From contig NZ_JAHPYF010000001.1 of assembly GCF_019041915.1 (NCBI RefSeq), positions 62,001 through 126,000 of the forward strand: a DNA stretch of 64,000 nt, written 5' to 3'. Shown in pieces: positions 51,269 to 59,657 of this stretch. A program made the position numbers and the translations under genes. The stretch is from Collinsella sp. MSK.8.10. Lineage in GTDB: Bacteria; Actinomycetota; Coriobacteriia; Coriobacteriales; Coriobacteriaceae. The notes beneath the pieces are model-generated. The model worked only from the letters and a program-made list of their open reading frames with translations, was not told the origin of the DNA and made no database searches. Position 1 is the first letter of the stretch; every line of letters starts with the position of its first letter.

Positions 51269-53761
51269 CTATAGGTAGCGACCGGTAATGCTCTTGGAGC
51301 AGGCAGCGATGTCGCCCGGCGTGCCGGCGCAGACGATTTGCCCGCCCGCATCGCCACCGCCCGGGCCCATGTCGATCACGTAATCGGCGTTACGGATAAG
51401 GTCGAGGTCGTGCTCGATCACGATAACCGTGGCGCCCTTGGCAACGAGGCCGTCAAACACGTTCAACAGCACCTGAACATCGAGCGGATGCAGGCCGATC
51501 GTGGGCTCGTCAAATACGAATACGGCATCATCCTGCACGCGGCCCATCTCGCTCGCGAGCTTAAGGCGCTGTGCCTCACCGCCCGAAAGCGCCGGTGTGG
51601 GCTCGCCAAGCGTAAGATAACCCAGGCCCAGGTCGTGCAAGGTCTGCAAGCGCGCCTGGACTTTCTTGAGTCCCACCGTGGCGTCGAGGGCCTCGTCCAC
51701 GCTCATGTCCATGAGCTGCGGCAACGTAAGCAAGCTCCCGTCCTTGCCCTCGCGATGGATATGCGAAGCTGCGTCTGCATAACGTGAGCCGCGACATGCC
51801 GGGCAGACGATCTCGACATCGGGCAAAAACTGCACGTCGAGCGATATCGATCCCGTGCCATCACACGTAGGGCAGCGCAAGGCGCCGGTATTGTAGCTAA
51901 AGGCACCCGCCTTGTAGCCGGCCGCCTTGGCCTCGAGCGTACGGGCGAAGGCGCGACGCAGCTCGTCATGGATGTCGGCATAGGTCGCTACCGTCGAGCG
52001 AACATTGGCGCCGATGGGCGTGGCGTCAATCAGGTTTGCGCGGCCAATGCCCTCGGCATCGACCCAACACACGTGCCCCGGCAAGCGCTCGCCAGCTGCC
52101 TGCGCCTTAAGCGCCGGGATGAGCGTCTCGAGCACCAACGTCGTCTTGCCCGAACCCGAAACACCCGTAACCGCGACCAAGCGACCGCGCGGAATATCGA
52201 CTTCGAGCGGCTTGACGGTATGGATGGTATCGGTCGCCATGCGGATATGGCCCTGGTCGAACATTTCGTCGTCAGTCACCTGCGGACGCAAGCGCTTGGG
52301 CTCGGCGCGCAAAAACGGCGCGATACGGCTGTCCTGCGATTGCTCGACCTCGTCCACCGTGCCCGCGGCGATTACACTGCCGCCGCCTGCTCCGGCAACG
52401 GGGCCCATCTCGACCAGATAATCAGCCTCCACCAGCACACGTGTATCGTGGTCGACAACAACCACGGTATTGCCGTCATCCACCAGGTCGCGCATTACGC
52501 CCACCAAGCCGTCGACATTGGCAGGATGCAAGCCAATTGAGGGCTCGTCCAGCACATAGAGCACGCCTGTCGATCGGTTGCGCACCACGCGGGCGAGTTG
52601 CACGCGCTGGCGCTCACCCGTGGAGAGCGTGGCACCGGCGCGATCGAGCGAAAGGTAATCGAGACCCAGGTCGACCAGACGACGAGCCGTGCTCAAAAAC
52701 GAATCGCAGATATCCGTCGCCATAGGCCGCATCTCGGCCGGCAAGGATGCGGGCACCCCGCGCACCCACTCGATCGCATCACCAAGCGTCATGGCCGCGG
52801 CCTGAGCCAGATTGATACCGCGCACCTGGGGCTGGCGCGCAGCCTCGGAGAGACGCGTGCCGGCGCAGTCACGGCATGGTCCCTCGCGCAAAAAGCGAGC
52901 CACACGCTTAAGCCCCTTATCGTCCTTAACCTTGGCGAGCGCATTCTCAACGGTATAGACGGCGTTGTAATAGGTGAAGTCGAGCGGCGTGGCGCCCTCG
53001 CCGTTTTTGGGAACGTAGAGAATGTGCTTCTTAACCGCCGGGCCGTGAAACACGATGTCGCGCTCTTGAGGCGTGAGCTGGTTAAACGGCACGTCGGTGC
53101 GCACGCCCATCTCGCCGGCCACCTGCTTCATCAGGTCCCACATGAGCGTGCCCCAGGGAAGCACCGCACCCTCGTTGATGGTCTTTGACTCGTCGGGCAC
53201 CAGGCTCGCCTCGTCTACCTCGCGCATGACACCGGTGCCGCCGCAGGTAGGGCACGCACCGCCGCTATTGAAAGCCAAATCCTCGGCACTCGGCGCGTAG
53301 AACTCGCGGCCGCATGTCGGACACGTGAGCGACAGGCCCGCAGCCACGTTAAGGCTCGGCTCCACACGCGCCCCGCAATGCGGGCACACGTGATGGGCGC
53401 AACGGCTAAAGAGTAGACGCAGGCTATTGTTGAGCTCGGTCATGGTACCAAAGGTCGAGCGCACGCCCGGTACGCTGGGGCGCTGATGTAATGCGAGCGC
53501 CGCTGGCACGTGCAGCACCTCGTCCACCTGGGCGTGCTCGGCCTGCGTCAGACGACGGCGGGTATAGGTGCTGAGCGCCTCCAGATAGCGGCGCGAGCCC
53601 TCGGCATAAAGAACCCCGAGTGCCAGCGAACTCTTGCCCGAGCCCGACACGCCGGCAATACCCACGAGCCTTCCCAGCGGGATATCAATATCGATGTCCT
53701 TGAGGTTATGGACACGTGCGCCACGCACCTCGATAGCACTTGGTTGTTGCGACACCGTCAT
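51269..53761 (-). CDS. UvrA-type ATPase, short class (UvrA2/DrrC-like)
   Basis: 830 residues; canonical UvrA has about 940-970. It has two ABC ATPase halves: Walker A GVSGSGKSS (about 38) and GVSGSGKTT (about 513), and signature motifs LSTGERQRVQLARVV and LSGGEAQRLKLASEM. Zinc-finger Cys pairs are CPHCG, CPTCG, CPTCGGTG, CRDCAGTRL, CPTCDGTG and CPACRGSRY. The shorter length and lack of an obvious UvrB-binding insert fit class II UvrA, which in some producers gives drug resistance. The start overlaps the GNAT stop (TGATG) with AAGGGGA upstream, so translation is coupled. The last 60 codons are duplicated at 45765-45947. Confidence 0.9.
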   Translation of the reverse strand: MTVSQQPSAIEVRGARVHNLKDIDIDIPLGRLVGIAGVSGSGKSSLALGVLYAEGSRRYLEALSTYTRRRLTQAEHAQVDEVLHVPAALALHQRPSVPGVRSTFGTMTELNNSLRLLFSRCAHHVCPHCGARVEPSLNVAAGLSLTCPTCGREFYAPSAEDLAFNSGGACPTCGGTGVMREVDEASLVPDESKTINEGAVLPWGTLMWDLMKQVAGEMGVRTDVPFNQLTPQERDIVFHGPAVKKHILYVPKNGEGATPLDFTYYNAVYTVENALAKVKDDKGLKRVARFLREGPCRDCAGTRLSEAARQPQVRGINLAQAAAMTLGDAIEWVRGVPASLPAEMRPMATDICDSFLSTARRLVDLGLDYLSLDRAGATLSTGERQRVQLARVVRNRSTGVLYVLDEPSIGLHPANVDGLVGVMRDLVDDGNTVVVVDHDTRVLVEADYLVEMGPVAGAGGGSVIAAGTVDEVEQSQDSRIAPFLRAEPKRLRPQVTDDEMFDQGHIRMATDTIHTVKPLEVDIPRGRLVAVTGVSGSGKTTLVLETLIPALKAQAAGERLPGHVCWVDAEGIGRANLIDATPIGANVRSTVATYADIHDELRRAFARTLEAKAAGYKAGAFSYNTGALRCPTCDGTGSISLDVQFLPDVEIVCPACRGSRYADAASHIHREGKDGSLLTLPQLMDMSVDEALDATVGLKKVQARLQTLHDLGLGYLTLGEPTPALSGGEAQRLKLASEMGRVQDDAVFVFDEPTIGLHPLDVQVLLNVFDGLVAKGATVIVIEHDLDLIRNADYVIDMGPGGGDAGGQIVCAGTPGDIAACSKSITGRYL

Positions 53762-54315
53762 CACTCCCCTTCTGCCCGCCCGCGCCAGTCTTCGCGGGTC
53801 AAATACGTAAAGTACTCGGTACGTACATCGCCCATAAGCTCGCAGGGCACGTCGCGCTCAACGTGATGCGGCGCGAACCCGCACTTTTGCTGAACGCGTA
53901 ATGACTTGTTATTGCCCTCGTAGTATCCGCACCAAAGCGCCTTGCAGCCAAGCGCTTCGAACGCATAGCGCTGCATGGCTCGTACCGCTTCGGGAGCAAA
54001 GCCTCGGCCCCAGAATGGCTTGGCGATCCAATAGCCCACTTCGAGTTCGAGACCGTCATCTCGACGGTTTGACTCGCAGCGAGACGGCATGAGACCGATG
54101 CTACCCACGGGCTCATCCGTCGCAGCCAGGCAAACGGCAAAGGTATGGGGTGCCGCAAAAACTGTCCGAATGATCTCCCTGCTCTCCTCAATGCTTCGAT
54201 GGGGCGGCCAGCCCGCAGCCGGTCCCACGTCCGGGTCGCTCGCATATGTAAACAGGATCGCCGCATCCGTCTCGCGCCACGGACGAAGCGTCAATCGCTC
54301 AGTTTGAATCACCAT
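53761..54315 (-). CDS. GNAT-family N-acetyltransferase, RimJ/RimL type
   Basis: 184 residues (MVIQTERLTLRPWRETDAAILFTYASDPDVGPAAGWPPHRS...LEVGYWIAKPFWGRGFAPEAVRAMQRYAFEALGCKALWCGYYEGNNKSLRVQQKCGF). The acetyl-CoA loop is FWGRGFAPEA. It transfers acetyl groups from acetyl-CoA to an N-terminus or small molecule; target unknown. Its stop overlaps the UvrA-type start, so the two are an operon. F2 copy 3 lies just upstream (54337-54366). Confidence 0.9.
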   Translation of the reverse strand: MVIQTERLTLRPWRETDAAILFTYASDPDVGPAAGWPPHRSIEESREIIRTVFAAPHTFAVCLAATDEPVGSIGLMPSRCESNRRDDGLELEVGYWIAKPFWGRGFAPEAVRAMQRYAFEALGCKALWCGYYEGNNKSLRVQQKCGFAPHHVERDVPCELMGDVRTEYFTYLTREDWRGRAEGE

Positions 54316-54336
54316 GTTTTGACCTCACATCTATCG

Positions 54337-54366
54337 ATGTGACAAAGGGACCGTCCCTTTTCACAT
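54337..54366. repeat. Hairpin repeat family F2, copy 3
   Basis: ATGTGACAAAGGGAC and GTCCCTTTTCACAT pair with one bulged or unpaired base in the arms. It separates the GNAT gene start from the ATPase 2 stop, and it touches the TAA of ATPase 2. Confidence 0.82.
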
Positions 54367-55484
54367 TACTCGTGCCATAAAACGCGTTCGCGGATGTACT
54401 CGCCCAGCATGGGCACGGTAAACCGGACGAGGCCGTATCCGGCAGCCTCGATGACGCGCTCGCGAATCAGGCTTGCGCGATATTTACTCGCCCAGCTTTG
54501 GGTTCGGTCGCAACGCTCAATGATGTCCGCCATGCGCGTCGGCTTGTCCTCGTCAACCGCCATAGCCTCGATAAAGAGGCGCTGTGGACTGCGCAGCCCG
54601 TAATACAGGGGCGCGTCAACCGCTTCGTAGAACTCGGAGACGGCATCCGCGTGCCCAGCCTCAACATCGCGCTCTTCAATGACCTGCGAGCCACGCCGGA
54701 CAGCAGAGCGCCACATGTAATAGCCCACCAGCTGAACCATATAGGGATGCCCCATGCTCTTGCGCGCCGCAAGGTCCGCCGTCTCCGCATCAACGTAAAG
54801 ACCAGCGTCTTTGACCGTCTGGATATACGAATCGCGCACTTTGGGCAAAGAAATCGCCCCCAGCGTACGCTGCTGAGCACGCCGCAAAAACGTCACGCTC
54901 GGCTCTTCGAGCAAGTCATCAACCATACTGGGTAAGCCGGCGAACACCAGCGCAAGACCACGCTGGTCGCTATCGGACAAGCCCGTGGCATCCTGATCTC
55001 CGAGCACCTGCTGATAGAGAACGGCAAGTGCCGCCAGTTCCTCGATAGACGCAGATTGCGCCTCGTCAATCGCAAACAGTATGCCCTTGCCTGGACCGAG
55101 CTTCTTGAGGCGCTCGTTGACCAGCCCTCGTAACGTCTCGCCCTTTGCTCGCGCCGCCTCGACCGACATCCGGCCAAACGACGGCCCGAACTCCATTGAC
55201 GTCACAACGGGTTTATTCGAGCGAAGCGCGTCGGCCAAACGATCGCATAAGCCAAGCGAAGCGGAATCGGAGACAACCGCCCATCCGCGCTCATTAGCTA
55301 GACGTTGCAGCTCCCGCAGGAGAACCGTCTTGCCACAGCCGCGGTTTCCCGTAATGAGCATGAGCCTGCCCGGCGCACCGGCGCCGTTATCGAGCCCTTC
55401 CTCGAAATCTTCGATGACCGACTCGCGGCCGATGAGCATCGGAGGCCGCTTGCCAGCCGTGGGTTTAAAGGGATTTGGATTCAT
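54366..55484 (-). CDS. AAA ATPase with C-terminal winged helix (ATPase 2)
   Basis: 372 residues; GAGGAGG 5 nt before the ATG. It opens NPFKPTAGKRPPMLIGRESVIEDFEEGL, Walker A is GNRGCGKT (46-53), Walker B GILFAIDEAQ (134-143), and sensor 1 LALVFAGLP. The C-terminus is a winged helix (RMADIIERCDRTQSWASKYRASLIRERVIEAAGYGLVRFTVPMLGEYIRERVLW). It shares FLRRAQQ and the overall order with ATPase 1, so they are paralogues. Three exact 10-bp tandem repeats lie just upstream, and F2 hairpins lie on both sides (54337 and 55552), so 54337-55584 looks like a self-contained cassette. Function unknown. Confidence 0.85.
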   Translation of the reverse strand: MNPNPFKPTAGKRPPMLIGRESVIEDFEEGLDNGAGAPGRLMLITGNRGCGKTVLLRELQRLANERGWAVVSDSASLGLCDRLADALRSNKPVVTSMEFGPSFGRMSVEAARAKGETLRGLVNERLKKLGPGKGILFAIDEAQSASIEELAALAVLYQQVLGDQDATGLSDSDQRGLALVFAGLPSMVDDLLEEPSVTFLRRAQQRTLGAISLPKVRDSYIQTVKDAGLYVDAETADLAARKSMGHPYMVQLVGYYMWRSAVRRGSQVIEERDVEAGHADAVSEFYEAVDAPLYYGLRSPQRLFIEAMAVDEDKPTRMADIIERCDRTQSWASKYRASLIRERVIEAAGYGLVRFTVPMLGEYIRERVLWHE

Positions 55485-55519
55485 GTCGGCCTCCTCGGAT
55501 TGGCAAACGCTGTTAATAG

Positions 55520-55549
55520 TTATACCAACTTATACCGAGTTATACCAAT
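55520..55549 (-). repeat. Three tandem 10-bp repeats (iterons) upstream of ATPase 2
   Basis: TTATACCAAC, TTATACCGAG and TTATACCAAT start at 55520, 55530 and 55540, exactly 10 bp apart, about one helical turn each. They end 36 bp upstream of the ATPase 2 start. On the gene strand each contains GGTATAA, so they may also overlap a -10 box. Autoregulatory binding is inferred. Confidence 0.75.
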
Positions 55550-55551
55550 AG

Positions 55552-55584
55552 CATATGACAAAGGAGCTGTCCCTTTGTCATATG
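55552..55584. repeat. Hairpin repeat family F2, copy 4
   Basis: CATATGACAAAGG and CCTTTGTCATATG form a perfect 13-bp stem. The outer base pairs differ from the other copies on both arms (CATATG instead of AATGTG), so pairing is preserved. It supplies the TGA stop of the TetM-like gene. Confidence 0.88.
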
Positions 55585-57581
55585 TGGCCGAAAAACTCGG
55601 CGTCTGCTGCTCGCCAGGGGCGGAAGGCGGCGGGATCGATCTTTACGTGCGCCGCGGCGGGTACGTCGTACCATTTGACCGTGTAACCGGCGCCGTGAGA
55701 GCAAAAGACCGAATCGGGCGTGTTAGGCAGATCGGCCTCGGGCTCATAGGCGGCCGTCTCAATGACGCGCTCGGCATCATGGCAAGGCGCATAGCCGGCG
55801 AACTCCAGGTACAGATGCCCGCGGCCACTCGTGTAGGCAGCTACCTCCAGGGCATAGTCCTGCACCTCGGATGCCGGCACGCGACCCACAAGCTTCGCCC
55901 GGTCCCCCGTCATCGTCGGTGGCTCGTACTCGGCACCCATGCGCGTGGCATCCGAGAGCGCCCGGCCCACGCACTCCCCCGGCACCTCGAGCTCAAAGTG
56001 GTACCACGGCTCCAACAGCACCGCCGCGCCAGCCTCACGCGCCTGCATGAGCCCCTGGCGAATCGCGCGGTACGTGGCCTGGCGAAAATCGCCGCCCTCG
56101 GTGTGTTTGGCATGCGCACGGCCGCCCGTGAGCGTAATGCGCACATCGGTGATGGGCGAGCCGGTCAGCACGCCCAGGTGATCGCGCTCCATGGCGTTGG
56201 TGAGTGCCAGACGCTGCCAGTTAAGATCGAGCTCATCGGTCGAGGTCACGGTGCCAAACTGCACGCCCGAACCCGCCGGCAACGGCTCCAGACGCAGATG
56301 CACCTCGGCATAGTGGCGCAGTGGCTCAAAGTGGCCCACGCCCTCGACCGGCTGCGAAATAGTCTCCTTATAGAGAATGCCGCCAGACTCAAACGCAACC
56401 GAAAGGCCAAAGCGATCGGCCAACACCCGCTGCACGACCTCGAGCTGCACCGCCCCCATAAGCTGCAGATGTATTTGTTCAAGATGGGTGTTCCAGCCTA
56501 CGCCGAGCATGGGATCTTCGTCCGCCAACTCAGTCAGCGCTTTGAACACCGCGTGGACATCGTGTTCGCCCGGAAGCACCGTATAGGTGAGGACCGGCGC
56601 AATGACGGGCGCATCGCACGCGGGTTCCGCGCCCAGAGCGTCCCCTGGGCGAACGTGCGCAAGGCCCGTCACGGCACAAATGCCGCCAGCAGCAACTTCT
56701 TGGGCAAGCTCATACTTCTCGCCGTTATAGATGCGTACCTGATCGACCTTCTGCTCCCATGCCTCGGCACCGGAACGTCCGTTAATCACCTGTTTGGCAT
56801 GCAGCGTGCCGCCGGTCACTTTAACCCAAGCCAAGCGCTCGCCGCGGTCCCCGCGGCTGACGCGATAGACGCGGGCGGCAAACTCCGGGAGCCACGCCTG
56901 TTCGCGCATCAGCGCGCATATACCATCCAACAGCTCGTCCACACCTTGGTCCTTGAGCGCCGAGCCGGCAAAGCAGGGAAAGAGCTTGCGCTCAGCAACC
57001 ATGCGCGACAGCGTCGCGGAGGAAAGCTCACCCGCCTCAAGAAACTCCTCGAGCGCCGCTTCGTCCAACGCAGCAGCGTCCTCCTGAACGGCGCCACCCG
57101 CCAGCAGTTCGTTGGCATCCAGGCACCCCTCAGAAAGACGTTGCCCAAGTTGTGCCAGCAAAACATCGCGGCCGGGATTCTCCAAATCGATCTTGTTGAT
57201 AAAGATGAACGTCGGGATGTCATAGCGCGCAAGCAGGCGCCACAGGGTTTCGGTGTGCCCCTGTACGCCATCGTTGGCGCCTACCACCAGAATCGCGTAG
57301 TCCAGGGCACGCAGCGTGCGCTCCGCCTCGGCAGAAAAATCGACATGGCCGGGAGCGTCCACGAGCATAACGTGGGTGTCACCATGGTCGAGCACAGCCT
57401 GCGACGAGAAGATCGTGATACCGCGCTCACGCTCAATCTCGTTCGTATCCAGATGCGAGTCGCCATCGTCAACGCGGCCGCGCTTGCGAATGCGGCCCGC
57501 GTTAAACAGCATGGCCTCGGCCAGCGTGGTCTTGCCGGCATCGACATGCGCCAAGATTCCAGCGACCGCTTGCTTCGACAT
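55578..57581 (-). CDS. TetM/TetO-like ribosomal protection GTPase (EF-G family)
   Basis: 667 residues from ATG 57581 (AGAGGAG upstream). The G domain shows GILAHVDAGKTTLAEAML (P-loop), RGITIFSSQA (switch), VDAPGHVDF (G3) and INKIDLE (G4). Domains II-V follow, with the domain IV-like GGRAHAKHTEGGDFRQATYRAIRQGL. The family displaces tetracycline from the ribosome. This chromosomal homologue lacks mobile flanks of known tet genes, so resistance is possible but unproven; a general translation-rescue role is the alternative. Its last three residues and stop (HI, TGA) lie at the edge of F2 copy 4. Confidence 0.88.
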   Translation of the reverse strand: MSKQAVAGILAHVDAGKTTLAEAMLFNAGRIRKRGRVDDGDSHLDTNEIERERGITIFSSQAVLDHGDTHVMLVDAPGHVDFSAEAERTLRALDYAILVVGANDGVQGHTETLWRLLARYDIPTFIFINKIDLENPGRDVLLAQLGQRLSEGCLDANELLAGGAVQEDAAALDEAALEEFLEAGELSSATLSRMVAERKLFPCFAGSALKDQGVDELLDGICALMREQAWLPEFAARVYRVSRGDRGERLAWVKVTGGTLHAKQVINGRSGAEAWEQKVDQVRIYNGEKYELAQEVAAGGICAVTGLAHVRPGDALGAEPACDAPVIAPVLTYTVLPGEHDVHAVFKALTELADEDPMLGVGWNTHLEQIHLQLMGAVQLEVVQRVLADRFGLSVAFESGGILYKETISQPVEGVGHFEPLRHYAEVHLRLEPLPAGSGVQFGTVTSTDELDLNWQRLALTNAMERDHLGVLTGSPITDVRITLTGGRAHAKHTEGGDFRQATYRAIRQGLMQAREAGAAVLLEPWYHFELEVPGECVGRALSDATRMGAEYEPPTMTGDRAKLVGRVPASEVQDYALEVAAYTSGRGHLYLEFAGYAPCHDAERVIETAAYEPEADLPNTPDSVFCSHGAGYTVKWYDVPAAAHVKIDPAAFRPWRAADAEFFGHI

Positions 57582-57768
57582 GGCTCTCCTCTTATTGCAA
57601 GCCCATCGCACGCGGCAACGGGCACCCTCGTTCCACACTGGATGATACAATTTACGGGCCGGCGGGCGAAGCGGGCCCTATCCCCCGACCGAGCTCATCG
57701 CCCCGCGTTGCCGCGCGGCGATTTTCGTAGGTTCGCGCCTTGCGAAAGCCGGCTTGCAAATCAGCACA

Positions 57769-57807
57769 GCGAACGAAAATGACCCCACCTGGGCCAGTTT
57801 CGTTCGC
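57769..57807. repeat. Perfect 10-bp palindrome after the GNAT gene
   Basis: GCGAACGAAA (57769-57778) pairs with TTTCGTTCGC (57798-57807), 28 nt beyond the stop of the minus-strand acetyltransferase. It may end that transcript; the T-run is short. The rest of the 57582-57834 gap shows nothing further that I can support. Confidence 0.6.
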
Positions 57808-57834
57808 ATGAATTATTGATATGAGGCGTCGCTC

Positions 57835-58323
57835 TTACGCCTCGCGCAGCCAGTCAAACGCAACACGCGGCGTACCGTCCGACACATATACGATACCGGC
57901 GCGCTTAAACCCGGCCTTGGCAATGGCTCCCTGCATGGGCAGGTTGTCCTGATGTGTGTCGATGCGCAGGTGATCGGCACGCTCCTTGGCAAAGGCAAAC
58001 ATCGCGGCCGCGATACCGTGCACGGTGCCGTCGGATGCCACACGGTGCAGCACGGCGTACGGAGTGTCGCTACGCCATTGACCGTCCTCAATTACGTCAT
58101 AGCACTCGTCCGGGCCCGGTAAAAAGGCAAACGTTGCCACCACGCGACCATCGACTTCGCACACATAGCTGCCACCGGCGGCGATATCGGCAGCCAGCTG
58201 CTCGGCAGAAGGCGTGCCCTCGGGCCACTGCGTGGCGTTGCCATGCGCGCGCATAAAGGCGCGGGCCGCGTCATAGATAGCCATGACGGCGGGAATGTCG
58301 GTATCGAGGGTTTTTCTGATCAT
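57835..58323 (-). CDS. GNAT-family N-acetyltransferase
   Basis: 162 residues (MIRKTLDTDIPAVMAIYDAARAFMRAHGNATQWPEGTPSAEQLAADIAAGGSYVCEVDGRVVATFAFLPGPDECY...). The acetyl-CoA region (VLHRVASDGTVHGIAAAMFAFAKERADHLRIDTHQDNLPMQGAIAKAGF) is typical of small GNAT proteins of Firmicutes and Actinobacteria. The ATG at 58323 is preceded by an in-frame GTG. It is divergent from a small zinc-ribbon-like protein with a palindrome in the shared control region. Substrate unknown. Confidence 0.88.
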   Translation of the reverse strand: MIRKTLDTDIPAVMAIYDAARAFMRAHGNATQWPEGTPSAEQLAADIAAGGSYVCEVDGRVVATFAFLPGPDECYDVIEDGQWRSDTPYAVLHRVASDGTVHGIAAAMFAFAKERADHLRIDTHQDNLPMQGAIAKAGFKRAGIVYVSDGTPRVAFDWLREA

Positions 58324-58344
58324 CACGCGGCGACCTCACGTTTA

Positions 58345-58376
58345 TTGGTATCACTTTGATTGAGCAATGATACCAA
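58345..58376. promoter_or_regulatory. Palindrome in the GNAT/small-protein divergent region
   Basis: TTGGTATCA (58345-58353) and TGATACCAA (58368-58376) are perfect 9-bp arms with a 14-nt spacer, centred in the 71-bp gap between divergent starts. It is a good candidate shared operator. Confidence 0.55.
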
Positions 58377-58394
58377 CGTTTGGAGAGGGGCGCG

Positions 58395-58697
58395 ATGCAG
58401 ATGGGAAGCAAAAAGCGAGCCGCCTGGTCAAAGGCCAAAAGCGAGTTTTTGGGCGCTGCCACCGGCGGCGATATGAGCTACCTGTTTGCGCGCGAAGACG
58501 AGCGCCGCGACGCCCTGAACGCCGAGCGCAATGAAGCCTGGCGCTACAAGTCGTGCGAACGCAAAAACCGTTACGATACGCGCGCCGAGGCCGAGGCAGT
58601 TATGGCCGACTGCGAAAACCGCGGGCGGCGTGGTTTGGCCTGCTACAAATGCGAATACTGCGGTGGATGGCACCTGACGTCGCACCCATGGAAATAG
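58395..58697 (+). CDS. Small conserved-type basic protein with a Cys-rich C-terminus
   Basis: 100 residues (MQMGSKKRAAWSKAKSEFLGAATGGDMSYLFAREDERRDALNAERNEAWRYKSCERKNRYDTRAEAEAVMADCENRGRRGLACYKCEYCGGWHLTSHPWK). The first two-thirds are charged and helical. The end has C-Y-K-C and C-G-G-W-H, with Cys and His spaced to hold a zinc ion. The ATG at 58395 follows GGAGAGGGG. Likely a nucleic-acid-binding protein; function not known. Confidence 0.75.
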   Translation: MQMGSKKRAAWSKAKSEFLGAATGGDMSYLFAREDERRDALNAERNEAWRYKSCERKNRYDTRAEAEAVMADCENRGRRGLACYKCEYCGGWHLTSHPWK

Positions 58698-58745
58698 ACG
58701 CCGCATCGGCACGGCGCTAGCGAAGCGCCGGTAATCGCACGCAAG

Positions 58746-59450
58746 TTACGGGCGCGGCGGCACTAACACATCGTAGCGAACGGCCTTGCCCGCAAGCTGA
58801 TAGCTCGGCTTAACGCCGGCAAGCAGTGGCCCCTTCACCGGTCGCTTGATAACGACCTTGCGCGGGTGCGCCGCAAGCGCAGCTTCGACCAGCGTCTCCT
58901 CATCGGCACACGGCTGTTCCAGATGATGCAAAAGTTGGAACTTCTTTTTCACCGCCGCGCTCTTGGTGCGCTCGGGAAACATGGGGTCCAGATACACCAC
59001 GTCGGGGGCGGCAAGCTCGCCCCGCCCGATCAGCTCAGCCGTATGGCGAAGGCCGGTAATACTGTCCTCGCCCGCATGTAAGCGCATGCGCGCCACGGCT
59101 GTCGCAAGCGCCGGATCATCTGCCGCGCGGTCCAAGGCATCCTTGAGGAGCGCCGCAATCACGCAATCCTGCTCATACAAATCGACCGCAAAGCCCGCGG
59201 CCGCGAGCAGCAGCGAATCCTCGCCAAAGCCTGCCGTGGCGTCAATTGCCCACGGCCGCTCGATGCCTTTTGCACGCGCAGCCTTCACCAACAGCTCTTG
59301 CTGCAGACGGCCCTGCTTGAGTCGCGGCAGCATGCGGCCAAAATCGGCACGCAGCTCCATCGTGCCGTCGGTGAGCGTGAGGCCCTCGGGCTTCCCGGTC
59401 AGCTCAAGCCCCGCGGCCCGAGCAACAGAAAAGGGATCGACGACGCCCAT
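58746..59450 (-). CDS. rsmJ: RsmJ-like 16S rRNA (guanine(1516)-N2)-methyltransferase
   Basis: 234 residues. The SAM-binding motif is AIDATAGFGEDSLLLAAAGF, and the catalytic segment is VVYLDPMFPERTKSAAVKKKFQLLHHLE, with the RsmJ-type DPMFP..KSA..KK signature. The acidic strand DLYEQDCVIAALLKDAL follows. AAGGAG is 5 nt before the ATG. The E. coli enzyme modifies G1516 of 16S rRNA; the same reaction is expected here. Confidence 0.88.
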   Translation of the reverse strand: MGVVDPFSVARAAGLELTGKPEGLTLTDGTMELRADFGRMLPRLKQGRLQQELLVKAARAKGIERPWAIDATAGFGEDSLLLAAAGFAVDLYEQDCVIAALLKDALDRAADDPALATAVARMRLHAGEDSITGLRHTAELIGRGELAAPDVVYLDPMFPERTKSAAVKKKFQLLHHLEQPCADEETLVEAALAAHPRKVVIKRPVKGPLLAGVKPSYQLAGKAVRYDVLVPPRP

Positions 59451-59513
59451 GGGTACTCCTTAGCAAGCAAAACGAATACGTGGGCGCCGTTCATGACGAC
59501 ACCCAACCGTCCG

Positions 59514-59657
59514 CTATTGTCCCACATGTGACATGGCCCACAGCATCCCAATGCAAAGCACCGCCATCAATCCCGTGCACACGGCAGCGATCACGGAATC
59601 ACTCATGCGCCTTCCCAACGACCGCGGCTCACGCACTTGCCCTGCTCCGTACATCAT
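59514..59657 (-). CDS. Small single-span membrane protein (47 aa)
   Basis: Reads MMYGAGQVREPRSLGRRMSD then SVIAAVCTGLMAVLCIGMLWAMSHVGQ. It has a short basic N-region and one hydrophobic segment of about 20 residues. A strong AAGGAGG stands 4 nt before the first ATG, which supports translation despite the short length. Basic residues before the span favour the N-terminus inside. Function unknown; it lies between rsmJ and a four-span protein. Confidence 0.6.
   Translation of the reverse strand: MMYGAGQVREPRSLGRRMSDSVIAAVCTGLMAVLCIGMLWAMSHVGQ

Noticed and set aside
51269-53761. Canonical excinuclease subunit UvrA
   Set aside because: Too short by over 100 residues, not next to uvrB, and in an accessory context with GNAT and hairpins; class II UvrA is the better call.
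55578-57581. Elongation factor G
   Set aside because: The N-terminal GILAHVDAGKTTLAEAML and overall length of 667 residues match the TetM/TetO group better than EF-G of about 700 residues, and there is no str operon around it.
55305-57782. 825-codon open frame on the plus strand opposite the TetM-like gene
   Set aside because: A shadow of GC-rich codon use on the other strand; the minus-strand protein has all EF-G/TetM motifs.
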